From NCBI GenBank assembly GCA_022701365.1, contig JAKUHH010000396.1, forward strand, positions 62,001 to 126,000: a stretch of DNA of 64,000 bases, written 5' to 3'. The stretch's first letter is position 1, and each line of letters starts with the position of its first letter. The position numbers and the translations under genes were made by a program. Shown piece by piece: positions 42,029-53,245 of this stretch. The notes under the pieces are model-generated. The model was given only the letters and a program-made list of their open reading frames with translations, ran no database searches and was not told the DNA's origin. This DNA comes from Mycocentrospora acerina (lineage: Eukaryota; Ascomycota; Dothideomycetes; Pleosporales).

Positions 42029-43337
42029 CTACCACAGGCAGTACTGTCGCTGTGTGGTGATGGGTCGGTCGGGCAGGGCGGTCCAGAGTTTGCGGTTGTC
42101 CCTCTTCTTCTTGATTTCGTCGGAAAGACGCATGCGTGTCTTTTCTTCCTTGAGGAGGATGGAGAAGCCTGTTCAAAGTTAGCATTAGATATTTGCAAAT
42201 CCAACTGACGTTGGGAAGTTTTTACGAAAACTTACTCGTCGTCCTGTGCGTCAACATATTGACCTGTCCCTTTGCCCTGAACTCGGGGCTCTTCCAGTTC
42301 TCTCCTCGCCCAACCCACGCCTGGTCAACGTAAATCTCGGTGGGATCCCGCACCACCTTCTTCGTCCCGTCCTTGAGCTCGATGATCTGGTTCTTCGCCT
42401 GCAATTCTCTCAACTTCTTCCCTGTTGGCACAGGAACAATGCCCAGATCCCGTGCGTCGCGTTGCTTGGTCCATCGTTCTAGAGATTGCTTCTTGTCCTG
42501 CAGGCCCATACCGCGTGCTGCTATGGCCTCATCCTGTGCGATGAGAAGACCCTTGTGCACGTCGCGGGCTACCTTCTTCTTGGAGAATCGGAGTTGCACG
42601 AGTGCTTCCGACACTGTTTTCCCGGCGATTTGGTTGATGACCTTTGTCAGTTTTTTGACGGACGTCGGCAGAAAGTGCGATTTGTACAGGCTTTGTCGCT
42701 CGGTGCGCAGCAACTTCTCCGCCTTGGTCATGCGGCCGTGCTTCTTCAGACTCCTAATCACAAGACGGCGTTCGAGTTTGCGGCGGGCTTCGGGCGCAGG
42801 ATCGAGAGTCATCGAGGTGAGCTTTTCGTCGATTTGCTTCTGAGCGGCGTCCTTTTTCGCCTGTGCTTGGGCGCGGAGAGCCTTGACCTCGCGGGGCGAC
42901 ATGTTGGGGCGGTAGCCGGGGACTTGGCGCTCGGGGAGGAACAGCGAGGTTGGGTGCTGGGAGAGGCCGCCTTCACGGATGGAGAGGCGGTTGCCCTGTG
43001 AGGAGCCAGAGGCGCGCTGCTTCCTCAGGTATTTTTCGAGCAGCGGGTTGGAGAGGTCGGCGTCGGGCTTGGAGGCGGCCTTGGCCTTGTCTGAGAGACT
43101 TCGCCGGGCGGCAGGAGGGAGACATTTGGCAGGCACCCAGCACGTGGGACGCAGGGCGGCGAGGGCTATGCGGTGTCAACTATATGTGCATCCTGCGTGT
43201 GCATCCACAGGCGCGGCGTGGTGATGCGGAGGACGGGGCGGCGAGAGGGCACAGCACAATCAAGGGACACAGGCACGGGGGCCCTGGAGGTACTCACCAG
43301 ACTGCCCGAGCCGCCGTGAGGGTGTTCGTGCGCTCAT
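42029..43337 (-). CDS. mrpl22: Mitochondrial large-subunit ribosomal protein uL22m
   Basis: Exons 43337..43298, 43165..42236 and 42168..42029 give 369 residues. The first exon (40 nt, GTGAGT donor) joins in phase to give MSARTPSRRLGQSALAALRPTCW, an Arg-rich import leader without acids. uL22m lines the exit tunnel of the mitoribosome. Core: SLYKSHFLPTSVKKLTKVINQIAGKTVSEALVQLRFSKKKVARDVHKGLLIAQDEAI (about 165-225), then ELKDGTKKVVRDPTEIYVDQAWVGRG. The second intron (67 nt, GTAAGT, phase 1) restores HRTTSFSILLKEEKTRMRL; without it the protein would end prematurely at KFS. Divergent from prp24, 700 bp apart; that interval carries two CACGTGA sites. Confidence 0.93.
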
Positions 43338-44036
43338 GTCGATGCTCAACCCCCAATGCAAGGGCGCGGTGCTGGCATCGCCGTGTCGTCTGCCTCACGG
43401 GAAATTCTGGCACCCGCGGAACTAGCCGGGTCACGTGAGCACCGCCCCTCGCACGCCCGCCGTCTCTGTGCCGCACCAGGGCGGGCAGCATCAGCGGGCA
43501 GCGTGCAGCGTGCAGCGTAGCGTGCCGCAGACGTCGCGACACAGGTGTGCGGCCACGTGATGGACAGGAGCGGTGCAGACTGCCTTCCACGGCTGCCCGT
43601 CTGGACATGCGCAGGCTGCCGGCTCCCTGCGCCGCCCGTGTCGCATGCACACGCGCGATCAGGCAGGATCGCCCTTCCGTCACATCCAGATTAGATACCT
43701 AGTGCGTCCAAGCTCGCCCGCTGGTTTCTCCCAGGCCCAGTCGACGTTCCTCACCACGACGCCCACGCAACGGGACACCAGGCCACACACGCTCGTTTCT
43801 CCCTCGACTCCCAGCGCCCCGCCGTCGTCCTGCGCCAGACAGCCATCTCGTCCCATGGCGCTTGCGCCGAGAGCCTTGACGTCGCATAGTCCCTGCAGCA
43901 GTAGTTCGCGACCATAAGAATTTAGTCTTCGAAAAGACCCTTGCCACTCGTAAGCAGCGCAAAGGACGACTCGACGTAAAGACCCAAGCGCGAGTCCAGA
44001 GGAAACCAAGACCTTTCCGCCCCTGCGCTCACCATC
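43338..44036. promoter_or_regulatory. Divergent promoter, uL22m / prp24
   Basis: 699 bp, GC-rich near uL22m. CACGTG hexamers lie at 43432-43437 (in palindromic TCACGTGA) and 43554-43559 (in CCACGTGATG). A direct run of cagcgtgcagcgtgcagcgt lies at 43497-43517. No gene. Confidence 0.5.
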
Positions 44037-47000
44037 ATGGACATCAACTCGCTGTTGTCGCCGTCAGACTCGCCTGCCCGCGAAACACCTCCGCCTCACT
44101 CTGCGCACCCATCACCATCCATGCTCCAGTCGCCCAACAACCGCACCATCCGCCACGTACCTTCGCGCACTCCCTCGGGACTGAGCCAACAGATCCTGTC
44201 GTCGTCGTCGCCGCAGCCACATGTTGCTATCCAGCAGCTCTCGTCGCCAGGCTTTCACCATCTCACCACCAATGGAGCAAGGGCTGTTCACGGCGCAACA
44301 AGCACAGCGCAGCCACTAGGCGCGCCACACGATGCGCGCATGACTCCGCCGCATCCCATGTTCCGGCAAACGTCGACACCAGGCATGGACACACTGGCAG
44401 GTAGGTACTCAGATTCTTTTGCAGGTGGCATTGGAGGCCAGAATAGAGGTTGCGAGCTGTGCTCCTTTTCAGGGCACAGCTACACACCACAACACAACAA
44501 AGCTACTCTATGTTGTGCAAACCAGAGAGGGTTGATGATTGACCGTTTAGCAGACCTTGCAACCATGCAGCAGCAGCAAGCTGTGCGACAGACGTCAGTC
44601 AGTCATCATCAACGACCTGTCACGTAAGTTTGTTCATTTCATGTGTCTGGTGCGAAACGTTGTTTTATACACAACAAGAAATATCTCCGTTTAGTGCTGA
44701 ATCTGCGCGTCGTATAACAGCTTGTCTATTGGGTTTGTTCACGATACGCTCGGATGACGCGGTGGAGAGGGTCGCGCTTACTCGCGGTCACGGGATGGTC
44801 ACTGCGCTGCCTGTTTTATGTGCCTCGGCGTTGTCCCTTGAAATATCACAACAACACCTTCACGTCCTAACCGCACTCCAGTCTACAACACCTTGGACAC
44901 CAAATCTCTGGTGAATCGGTCACAAGCATCATGTCGGACCCCTCGCCAAGGCCGCGTAGTTTTGTAACAAGAGCTCTGGAGCCGCAGCAAATCGAGTATC
45001 TGAACCAATTGGAAATGACTTTAGGCACTAATCCATTCGACTACTACAGCCATGTTCAGCTCGTTACCGGAATTCATCAAGGGTTTCAAAATCATCTTTC
45101 GTTGATTGATGGGGAGCCACACTCCTTTGAGCTCGTACACACCTTGCGCGATGTGTACAGGGCCATGTCTGAAAAATACCCTCTTGGTGAAACACTATGG
45201 CATTATCGGCTCAACGATGAGAAAACGCTAGCGCGAAACGTTGAGGAGCGTATGGGAGTTCTTGAGCTTCACAAACAAGCGACACAGGATGAACCTTATA
45301 GTGCGAAGCTGTGGGCTGCGTACAGCGAGTACGTCAGCCACCTCGTCGCGTGTTGCTGGGAGCAAGTCCCGCCGGAACAATGGTCAGAAGATGAACGGTT
45401 GATTGGCCGCGAGCTGTTTGGCCCACAACTTCTGATGGAAATTCTACAGCAAGGCGCGGAGAACGTAAAGTACAACCTCCAAGAAAGCAACCTTGTCTGG
45501 GATCGCTATCTCCAGGTACTAGAAGAGAATCTCGAACGCAGTAGTGTAGACCGGGGCAGTCTAGAGCAAGAAAAGATTAGAGTTGCTACAATCTACAACG
45601 AACGCTTAGGTCAACCTCACGCTACCTGGAAGAACACCCGATCCAGATATATCTCGTTTGTTTCGCGCTACAATCTGGGCTCACCAGAGGACATCATGGA
45701 GGAAGTCACGTCAAAGAATTCCCACATTATACAGCAACAGGCCAACCGGGAGGAATACGAGTTCAAGGTACTCCAAGCACTCCAACAGGGCGACCAGGAT
45801 GCTGAGTATCACGCCGTAACACGGTACTTGAAGTGGGAGAAGAAGACGATGGGCGTCTACAGCTTCCACCTAGTCAATGCGCTTTACGAACGAGCTACGC
45901 TCCGGTTCCCGGTTGATTCTTCTATATGGGAAGATCATGTCGAGTTTCTGATCTGGCAGAAAGATCGCTCCGTCGATTTACTGAACGTGCTAGAGCGTGC
46001 AACGCGTCATTGCCCTTGGTCTGGATTACTTTGGTCTCACCGGATACTGACTCTCGAGGCTGAGCACAAAGCTTTCGAAGACATCGAGCGTGTTAAGCAT
46101 ACAGCAACAGGAACAGGACTCCTGGAGCATACCGACATAGACGAGCTCATCAAGGTACAAATTGCGTGGTGTGGGTATCTGCGACGGAGAGCTTTCGACA
46201 ATCCTGAAGCAACCGAAGACGATGCAGATATTGCCGAAGTCGGGATCCGTTCCGCACTGGAATTCGTTAAAGAAGTGGGTATGAAGAAGCATGGAAGAGA
46301 TTGGTCCGATTCAAAATACCGTCTAGAGCGCATTCACATAAAGTACTTCGCTCAGCGCGGACAGTACGATGAAGCACGAAAGATCATGGATTCCTTGAGT
46401 AAGCAGCAGGCAGACTCTTATGACTTCTGGTACCGTTGGTACATTACAGAAATGATTTTCTGGTCTCATCACGTAACACGTAATGAGAGCCATGCCGGTC
46501 AGCACTTGCCACCGCCGTCTCTAGCTACAGCAGTATTGGAACGTGGGTTGGAACGCCTACATACTATTGATCAACCAGAGCCACTTCTCGAGATGTACTC
46601 AAACCACTGTGAGCAGCATGAGTCGGTGCTGCAAGTGCGGAGCTCTACAATCGAGCGTAGGCGTGCAGAGCGTGTCATCGCAATAAGGAGAGAGAAGGAG
46701 CGTGCGAGTGCAGAGGCCGCAGCCGCTCAGCAGCAATCTGAACAGAGTATTGCAGCTGAGGGCTCAGGGAAGAGGAAGCGAGATGATGTCAACAACGACG
46801 ATGATGCTACTTTGAAGAAGAGCAAGCTTGCCGGAGTAGAAACGCTACCTATTCATACAGTACCAACCAACGGGGATGTCAGGATGGATAGCGAGGCACC
46901 CTCTGACGCACAGTCGACTGGGCCCAAACGAGACAGGGAGCACACCTCCGTTATTGTCCGCAAACTTCCTGCTGACACCACCCAAACCCGGATACGACAG

Positions 47001-48242
47001 TTCTTCACTGACGCTGGCATCGTTCGAAACTTGGTACTGAAGCCAGAGCAGGATAGTATAACGGCTATTGTTGAATTTGAGACGCCAGAGGAAGCCACTT
47101 ACGCTCTCAGCAAGCAAGCGAAGGGGTTCGAAGGTCACGATATCTCGATCGAGCGCGGCGAAAGCACGACGCTATACATTACCAATTACCCTGCGCACGC
47201 CGACGAAGCTTACCTACAAAAGCTCTTCAGCCCATTCGGAGAGATTGTTGCATTCAGATTTCCTTCCCTCAAATTTGATACGCATCGTCGCTTCTGCTAC
47301 GTACAGTACGCCAACGCCGAGAGTGCGGTTGCCGCAACCCAGCTTGATGGCACGGACGTAGAGGGGCTGAAACTTGTTGCAAAGATTTCTAACCCTACGG
47401 CCAAGAAACAGCGTGACGGCGCCACTGCCGAAGGTCGTGAAGTTTACATCTGGCATCTAAACTTCAAAGTCAAGCAACGAGAAATTGAAGAGACCTTCTC
47501 ACGCTTCGGAAAGATTGACAGAGTCAAGTGCCCAACTATCAAGGGTAACGGTAATAACAGAGGTTTCTGCTTCGTCGTCTATGACACGAAGGAGTCTGCA
47601 GATGCAGCCGTTGCTGAGATGCACAACAAGAACTTTTGGGGTCTTGAACTGCACGTCGAGATTGCTAATGAGCGAGGCGATTCAAAGCCTAAAATCAAAT
47701 CAACCCTCGAGAACGACGATAGTCCGGACGCGCGCGAGACGACCCCTGCGCAAGGCGAGTTCAAGGCTGGGACCGTGAGTGAACGCTCCATTGCTTTCCT
47801 CAACCTCCCTGATACCGTTCCCGACACCCGCATCAAGCCGCTCGTCGAACCCTTTGGCTTCAAGAAGATTACACTTGAGCCACGACACGGAGGTGCCATT
47901 ATTGAATTCCTATCGATTGAAGGCGCAGGAAGAGCAGAGATTGCCCTCCAAGGGTGTGATTTCGAGGGCAGGAAACTCCGCATTGGAACTGTCCAGGACC
48001 TGAAGAAGCAGAAAGGCGAATGGAAGGCAAGCAACAACTTCATCCAGCCGGCGCGTGTGAACAGACCGAGCGCGAACGTCAGGGGTGGAGGACGGGGCCG
48101 TGGAAAACCCGGTCTTGGCCGACCTGCGTTGCCCAAAGGAGCTGCGACCACCAATGGAGAAGTGAAGAGTAACGCAGATTTCCGGAGTATGATCCTGAAC
48201 AAGCAGAGCAAGAAGGAAGACGCCGATAAGATGGAAGAGTAA
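44037..48242 (+). CDS. prp24: U6 snRNP recycling factor Prp24/SART3
   Basis: Exons 44037..44400, 44551..44623 and 44882..48242 give 1265 residues. Prp24/SART3 binds U6 snRNA and helps it pair with U4. Domains: a Ser/Pro-rich N-terminus (MDINSLLSPSDSPAR, residues 1-160); HAT helical repeats at about 175-720 (LWHYRLNDEKTL, AKLWAAYSEYV, IWEDHVEFLIWQKD, LLWSHRILTLE); a basic linker (KRKRDD, KKSKL); then four RRMs at about 834, 908, 997 and 1113 (SVIVRKLPADTTQ; TLYITNYPAHADE; REVYIWHLNFKVKQ ... NNRGFCFVVYDT; SIAFLNLPDTVPD). An RGG-like stretch and a short acidic-basic tail follow. The 5' exons are joined by phase: exon 2 ends AC and the acceptor at 44881 (branch CCTAAC) supplies T. A shorter form starting at the Met at 44931 is possible. 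Intron 1 is 150 nt and stop-free in frame. Confidence 0.88.
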
Positions 48243-49661
48243 TGGAAGGGTGAGGTGGGGTTATGACTGCATCATGGTGTTTTGGGTCAATTTTTCTCGT
48301 TGTTTTTCCTTTACACACAAAAAACTGGGAAACGGTGATGGACGGACAGGCGGACAGACGACTTTTGGTCAGTCTAGTTAGTTATCTGCATGGCTTCGGC
48401 GTTTTATTGGGGATTCTTCTCTTTTTTTTTTCCGCAACAGTTTCCCTTGAGGACGCGGTCGGTCGGTCAGTCGGTCAGTCAGTCAGTCAGTCGATCATAG
48501 AAAGTGAGAAAGAAGGAGACTTAGTTAATGCTCGCTCTTAATGCGTATGGCTTTTTTTCCCTTCTTCTTACAAATAGAATTAATTTAATGAGAGTGAGGA
48601 TTTACCTCTTCAAAAATGTTTGGGTTCTGGTCGTGATGGTTTTTGATGGCTTTTTTTGTTGCGAATCTTTTTTGGGGTTGGTTGTCACCGGTCAGTGCTT
48701 CTGTGAGGAGAGTGTGCGGCTGAAGTGGCCTTGAGATATGAAATGTAGATTGGATTGGATGTGCTGCTGGAACTTTGTAAATTGGGGCCAGGGGCAAAGG
48801 AAATGATTCTTTGGGGTTAGACTGTGGCGGGGAATGAGGGTACGGGAGAGCGTCGGTACCTTTTTACAGAAAAGTGGGTCGCTTGGTTGTTGTTGCATCA
48901 TGCTTTGGCGACAGCGCATTACGTGACCCGTCCCATACACAGCTACTCTCACGTACCAGACTACCTATGACAGGCGCGTCTACAACGTTTTGATTTGTTG
49001 CGTATTCAGCAAACATCTTACTCACTGTCATTTATAGTATCTGTTTAATGAGGACTCTCAAAGAAGCTGTTCAGCGCCTCCTTGCATAACATCTTTGGTA
49101 CTTAGAAGCTCATCAAGTTTGTGTAAATATCATTCACAAAGAGCTACTTGTAGAAGAAGCCTAAGCTGATGAGTCTACCTTTTCCCAAAGAAAGCGCACC
49201 TTCTTTAATATAATATGATAGAAAGACCGAGTTCGTAGTCGACAGCTGACACCCGTTAATATCCTGACCAATAACTAGACGCGTGGCTGGATTTGTTGTT
49301 TTCGCAAGGTTTTAGTTATTTAGGAAGATGGCATCGTGACGCTGCTGTCAAAATACGATCATCGCTGCGCAATGCGGTTGATCCCTGTTATTTAGATATC
49401 CACTTGCTTAACCTCTGATTGGTGTATTGTGGAACACCTTCCGCTAAAATCTGAGCCTTAACTCCTTGTGGAAGCGGTTCTCAGGTATCTCTGAACGGAA
49501 GGGCAAAATGGCCATCATACTTAAGTTCACGATCTCCTGCCATTTACTTCAAGGCCCAATAAGTTTGTTATTATTCATAATCATTTCTATCAGTGTTCTC
49601 TTTCTCTAAAGTCATAAAGTGGTGTCTCGTGTTTGTTCTTGACCAACCTTCTCAACCAATC
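48243..49661. other. 1.4-kb intergenic region between prp24 and the C2H2 gene
   Basis: 3' flank of prp24 with a GGTC/AGTC repeat at 48456-48494 and T-rich runs to 48690. 49000-49660 is AT-rich and precedes the small C2H2 gene. No gene seen. Confidence 0.6.
48456..48494. repeat. GGTC/AGTC tetranucleotide repeat
   Basis: About nine tandem ggtc or agtc units ending in gatc. Confidence 0.9.
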
Positions 49662-50553
49662 ATGTCTGATCAAGTTCTCGCATATGGATTGAACTTCTAC
49701 GAGTACGAAGACTGGCGCCATGAGATTTTCTCAGCGAGTGGTTCGATCCAAGAGAACCGTAACTATGGGTTTTATGGTTACATCGACGCCTGTGTTGGTG
49801 ATTCGACATTGCCATGTATGTAAAGACAAGAGCGAAATTATTAAGTATCCAATAAAACTAACATACCACGTGCCAGATAATCCACTGTCCGACTTTGACT
49901 TCGCCAATAATTTCAACAATTTGTTTCCAACGTGGGACTATACGATGCTGTCGTCTCCGGTTGACCTTAACAATTCGGCGAGTGCAGGACAATCCAGAGA
50001 CTCGTCTCTTACTTCGGGCTTTGTACAGGGTACCGACGCGTTGGAGGAAGCAGGGTAAGAAAGTCTAAAAATGCAATTTTACCTATCTAATTCATTTCGT
50101 AGACCCATAGTTATGACACCTGCTTACTTTCCACAACCCCACTGCGAACCAGATTTCTTTGATCGCAACTTGTTCTCAGGAGACTCATACATTGTCTCCG
50201 GTGCGACCTCGACTTCCAGCAGCCCATCTGATTCGATCCCGAATAACTATACCGAGTTACCAATACCCAATATTTCCAGAGATGACGTCCCAACGCCCAT
50301 AGAAAACTCCGACATCAGAATCGGCCATGTTACCCTGAAGGGAAAGTTCAAATGCTTTAAACAAAAATGCAGTCGTAAAAAATTCAAGCGCTTCGCAGAT
50401 CTCAAGAGACATTTTGATAGTTTTCATGCTGAGCAGAAACCAGAACATTGGTGTCCGGAACCTAGGTGCAAGCGAAGCAAAGACGTTGGTATTGAGCCTT
50501 TTGCCAGGAAAGACAAGCGGGATGAACACAACAGGACTGTGCACACGAAATAG
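49662..50553 (+). CDS. Small C2H2-type zinc finger protein
   Basis: Exons 49662..49815, 49877..50054 and 50103..50553 give 260 residues; joins are GTATGT/CAG (phase 1) and GTAAGA/TAG (phase 2). The first 190 residues are acidic and Asn/Ser/Pro-rich with repeated aromatics (PLSDFDFANNFNNLFPTWDY), which would fit an activation region. The C-terminus carries two zinc-binding units: FKCFKQKCSRKKFKRFADLKRHFDSFHAEQ (C-x4-C...H-x4-H) and EHWCPEPRCKRS...FARKDKRDEHNRTVH (C-x4-C...H-x4-H). Paired fingers of this CxxxxC form, with a longer second one, occur in many fungal proteins thought to be transcription factors. No target or pathway can be inferred. The next gene is convergent (334 bp). Confidence 0.78.
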
Positions 50554-50887
50554 CAAGTCCATAAAAGGGAGGTCTGAATGTGGTGCGGTACATTCCGCTT
50601 TGTGGGCAACCAGTTGGTCTGGGTGTCTCGCTGGAACTTTGGGTGTGATAAGGTGTTTGGATAAGGATTTCGGTTGTTTTCCTTGGTAGGACTACTCAGA
50701 TAGGCTTTGGCGCTCTTTGGTCATGGTTAACGATTGTATTAATGCTGATTTTTTGTGTAATCTCCATTACAATGACTGTTTCCATTTCCTCGGTCTCGGC
50801 ACTGTGATTGCATGCGATGGCAGCCTCCTGTTCTGTGGTCTTCGGGGCTCTCTTTCATGTCTTCTTCATGACCCACAATCTTGGAAA
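50554..50887. other. Convergent 3' spacer
   Basis: 334 bp between the stops of the C2H2 and Zn2Cys6 genes; T-rich, no gene. Confidence 0.6.
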
Positions 50888-53245
50888 TCATTTTGGATTA
50901 CCAAAGTTAAGATTAGGGTCTAAGATATCCGCGTTGAACCAGTCCAAGGAAGGTTGTGATTGGAAGAGCTGCCACATCATATCATCATTCCAAGACGAAA
51001 TCATGAAGTCACTAGTATTGCCATGAATAGGCATACCAGACACACAACATCCGAGGCTGCCCGACAGAGTTGGAACATCTGCAACATTGGGCATTGTTTC
51101 TTCCTGGCCAGGTGGGTGTGTATCGCCTCTTGCTACTAGCGTGCGCACGAGAGGCTTACAGAGACCAAGAAGTGTAGCACATAACCTATGCAGCCGGTTG
51201 ACATACTTGTTTTCAGTGATGAGTGTGGAGATACCATCAGTCACGTCTTGAAGAAGCTGGAAATCTCTAGCGTTTGATGTTCCGACAACATTACAAAAGA
51301 CGACGAAGAAGGGACACAGAGGGTATGAGAGCATGGTCCTAAATCTTATAAGTACATCTCTCGATTTTACAACAGATGCAAGGTACTCACCAGGCAAGAT
51401 AAGGATCGTAACCTTCTATGAAATGGCCAAGACTTTTCCCGGTGGTTTCGATGACTTTGAGACACTCTAGAGCCTTGCGGGCACTCTGAAGACATTCTTC
51501 TCGCTCTGTAGAATTAGTTGTGACAGTTGGGCTGATACGATGTACCGATGTCAAAGTTGAGAAGTATTTGAACTCGAGACACTTCCAGTGCAGTAAGATA
51601 TCCTCAACTGATTCAAGGAGATGTACCGGGCATTCCTGTATCTGTCAGACATGTCACTTAATGAGACCATTGTTCAAATCGACCTTACCTTTTCCATAAG
51701 CTCGTAGATGTCTGACATTTGCTTCCGTAACCAGGTAACTTCTTGTTGAAGAACAGCAGTCGACTTCTTCCTAGTCGTGTCCAATGTCAGTTCTAGTATT
51801 TTGTCATGCACAGGAACTATGTCCATGGCAATGATCTCGAAGAGGCTCATGGGATTACTTGGATCAGGTTTGATCAACGAAGACATTTTGATTTGTAGTG
51901 GTGGCAGGGATTTTGGTCGCAGTAAGAGCAGGCTCATACAACTGTCGAACTGCGAGCACCAAGCAACAGCCATCAAAATTTCTTCCTCGAGTTCAGTCTT
52001 TGGTTCGATCTTGCACATTGTATGATAGCCAAGCGCAACTATCGTGCGTGATGCATGAGAGATCATTTCCCAACAACTCGCAGGATTGCCGACTATCTGC
52101 AATATCATTGCCTTGGATTCTTAGCAATAACAATGGTGAAAAGACTTGATTTTGACTTACTCCAGTAATTAAAACTTGCACCAGAAGAAGTGAAGGTGTT
52201 GCCAAGAAACTGATGTTATCAAGCGCAGTAAGCGCTGCAGTAAGATGAAGGTATTCCATCTGCCTAATATGCTTCTGCACTGCTGGACTCTTTGGCGCTT
52301 GCATCTGACTAGCATAGAGTACAACCGCGGCTTTAAAATGAATTATGACTTTGTACATTGCAAGCGTTTTCTCGTCAGCATTTCCTTCCATCAAAGCGAG
52401 AGCGATTTTTTCAACAGCTCTAGGAGGTACGTGATCAAGGCTGTGAAGATGAATAGAGTACGCATTGACGGATTTGACTTCGGCTATAGGAAATATGAGC
52501 TTAGTTGGAGTTAAATATCATGGCTATACATACTTCCTAGGATGACATGAAGGATCTCAGCCTGCGATAGCTCCGTGGGAGCATACATCTTCCTGTCAAA
52601 AGTACTGCGGTCTGAAACAGTTGGAACAGGAGCTTGGGATAGATGATCGACAAAGGATATCGCTGTCTCAAGTACAGAACGTTGATGGGTGGAGAGGAGC
52701 CCGTTAGTCGACAGCTCTTTACTGATCAAGCTTCGAGCTTCATGTGCCGACTGTTGTGTATTGCTAGTATCGGGAGTTAAGGCAGGTACCCCTTCATTTG
52801 GTGTAACCTCTATACGCTTTCGCTTTGGTGGCCGATCATACGCAGCAGTATCTTCGAGCGTAGGACAAGGAGTAATAGTCTCTTGGCTTTCGGTTCGTGA
52901 TGATCGCTGTTGTATGAGAACAGAGTCCTCAAGACTAGAAAGTCGTTCTACAAGAGCTTGGATTTTGTCGTCGCTACAGTCGAGATTAGAAGCCCGATTT
53001 GGACAACAAAGTCTGCACTTACGTTCGAACCTTGGGTCGGGGTGCTCGCTTGTGTCTATCCCGGAGGCAATCGGCCTTGGATGCTACGCAGTTGGCGCAT
53101 GGTTCCTTACGATCGCACTTCACTTTTCTTGAATGGCACAAGTCGCACTGTAACAAAAGCTTAAGTGAATGTTCGTGTATCCTAAGGATTGGGGGTGTGG
53201 TACCGCTTGTACGCCGCCATGTGCAGCCCAGTTTTCCTCCGGCAT
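50888..53245 (-). CDS. Zn2Cys6 fungal transcription factor
   Basis: Seven exons: 53245..53204, 53147..53023, 52973..52534, 52483..52161, 52096..51689, 51641..51391 and 51338..50888, 679 residues. Every junction agrees in phase. Exon 1 (42 nt) gives MPEENWAAHGGVQA, running straight into CDLCHSRKVKCDRKEPCANC. The binuclear cluster is C15-x2-C18-x6-C25-x5-C31-x2-C34-x6-C41, followed by the basic RDRHKRAPRPKVR linker and a short coiled coil (DDKIQALVERLSSLEDSVL). Later exons carry a helical middle region (QRSVLETAISFVDHLSQAPVP; YLHLTAALTALDNISFLATPSL; WCSQFDSCMSLLLLRPKSLPP) like the fungal-specific TF domain. The C-terminal 60 residues end in an acidic, aromatic segment (WNDDMMWQLFQ...DWFNADILD), a plausible activation domain. 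Targets unknown; nothing next to it suggests a cluster. Confidence 0.9.

Noticed and set aside
44630..44914. Separate small gene between the two parts of prp24
   Set aside because: The interval behaves as an intron: consensus GTAAGT donor, CCTAACC branch and CAG acceptor, and matching phase; the frame in it has no domain.
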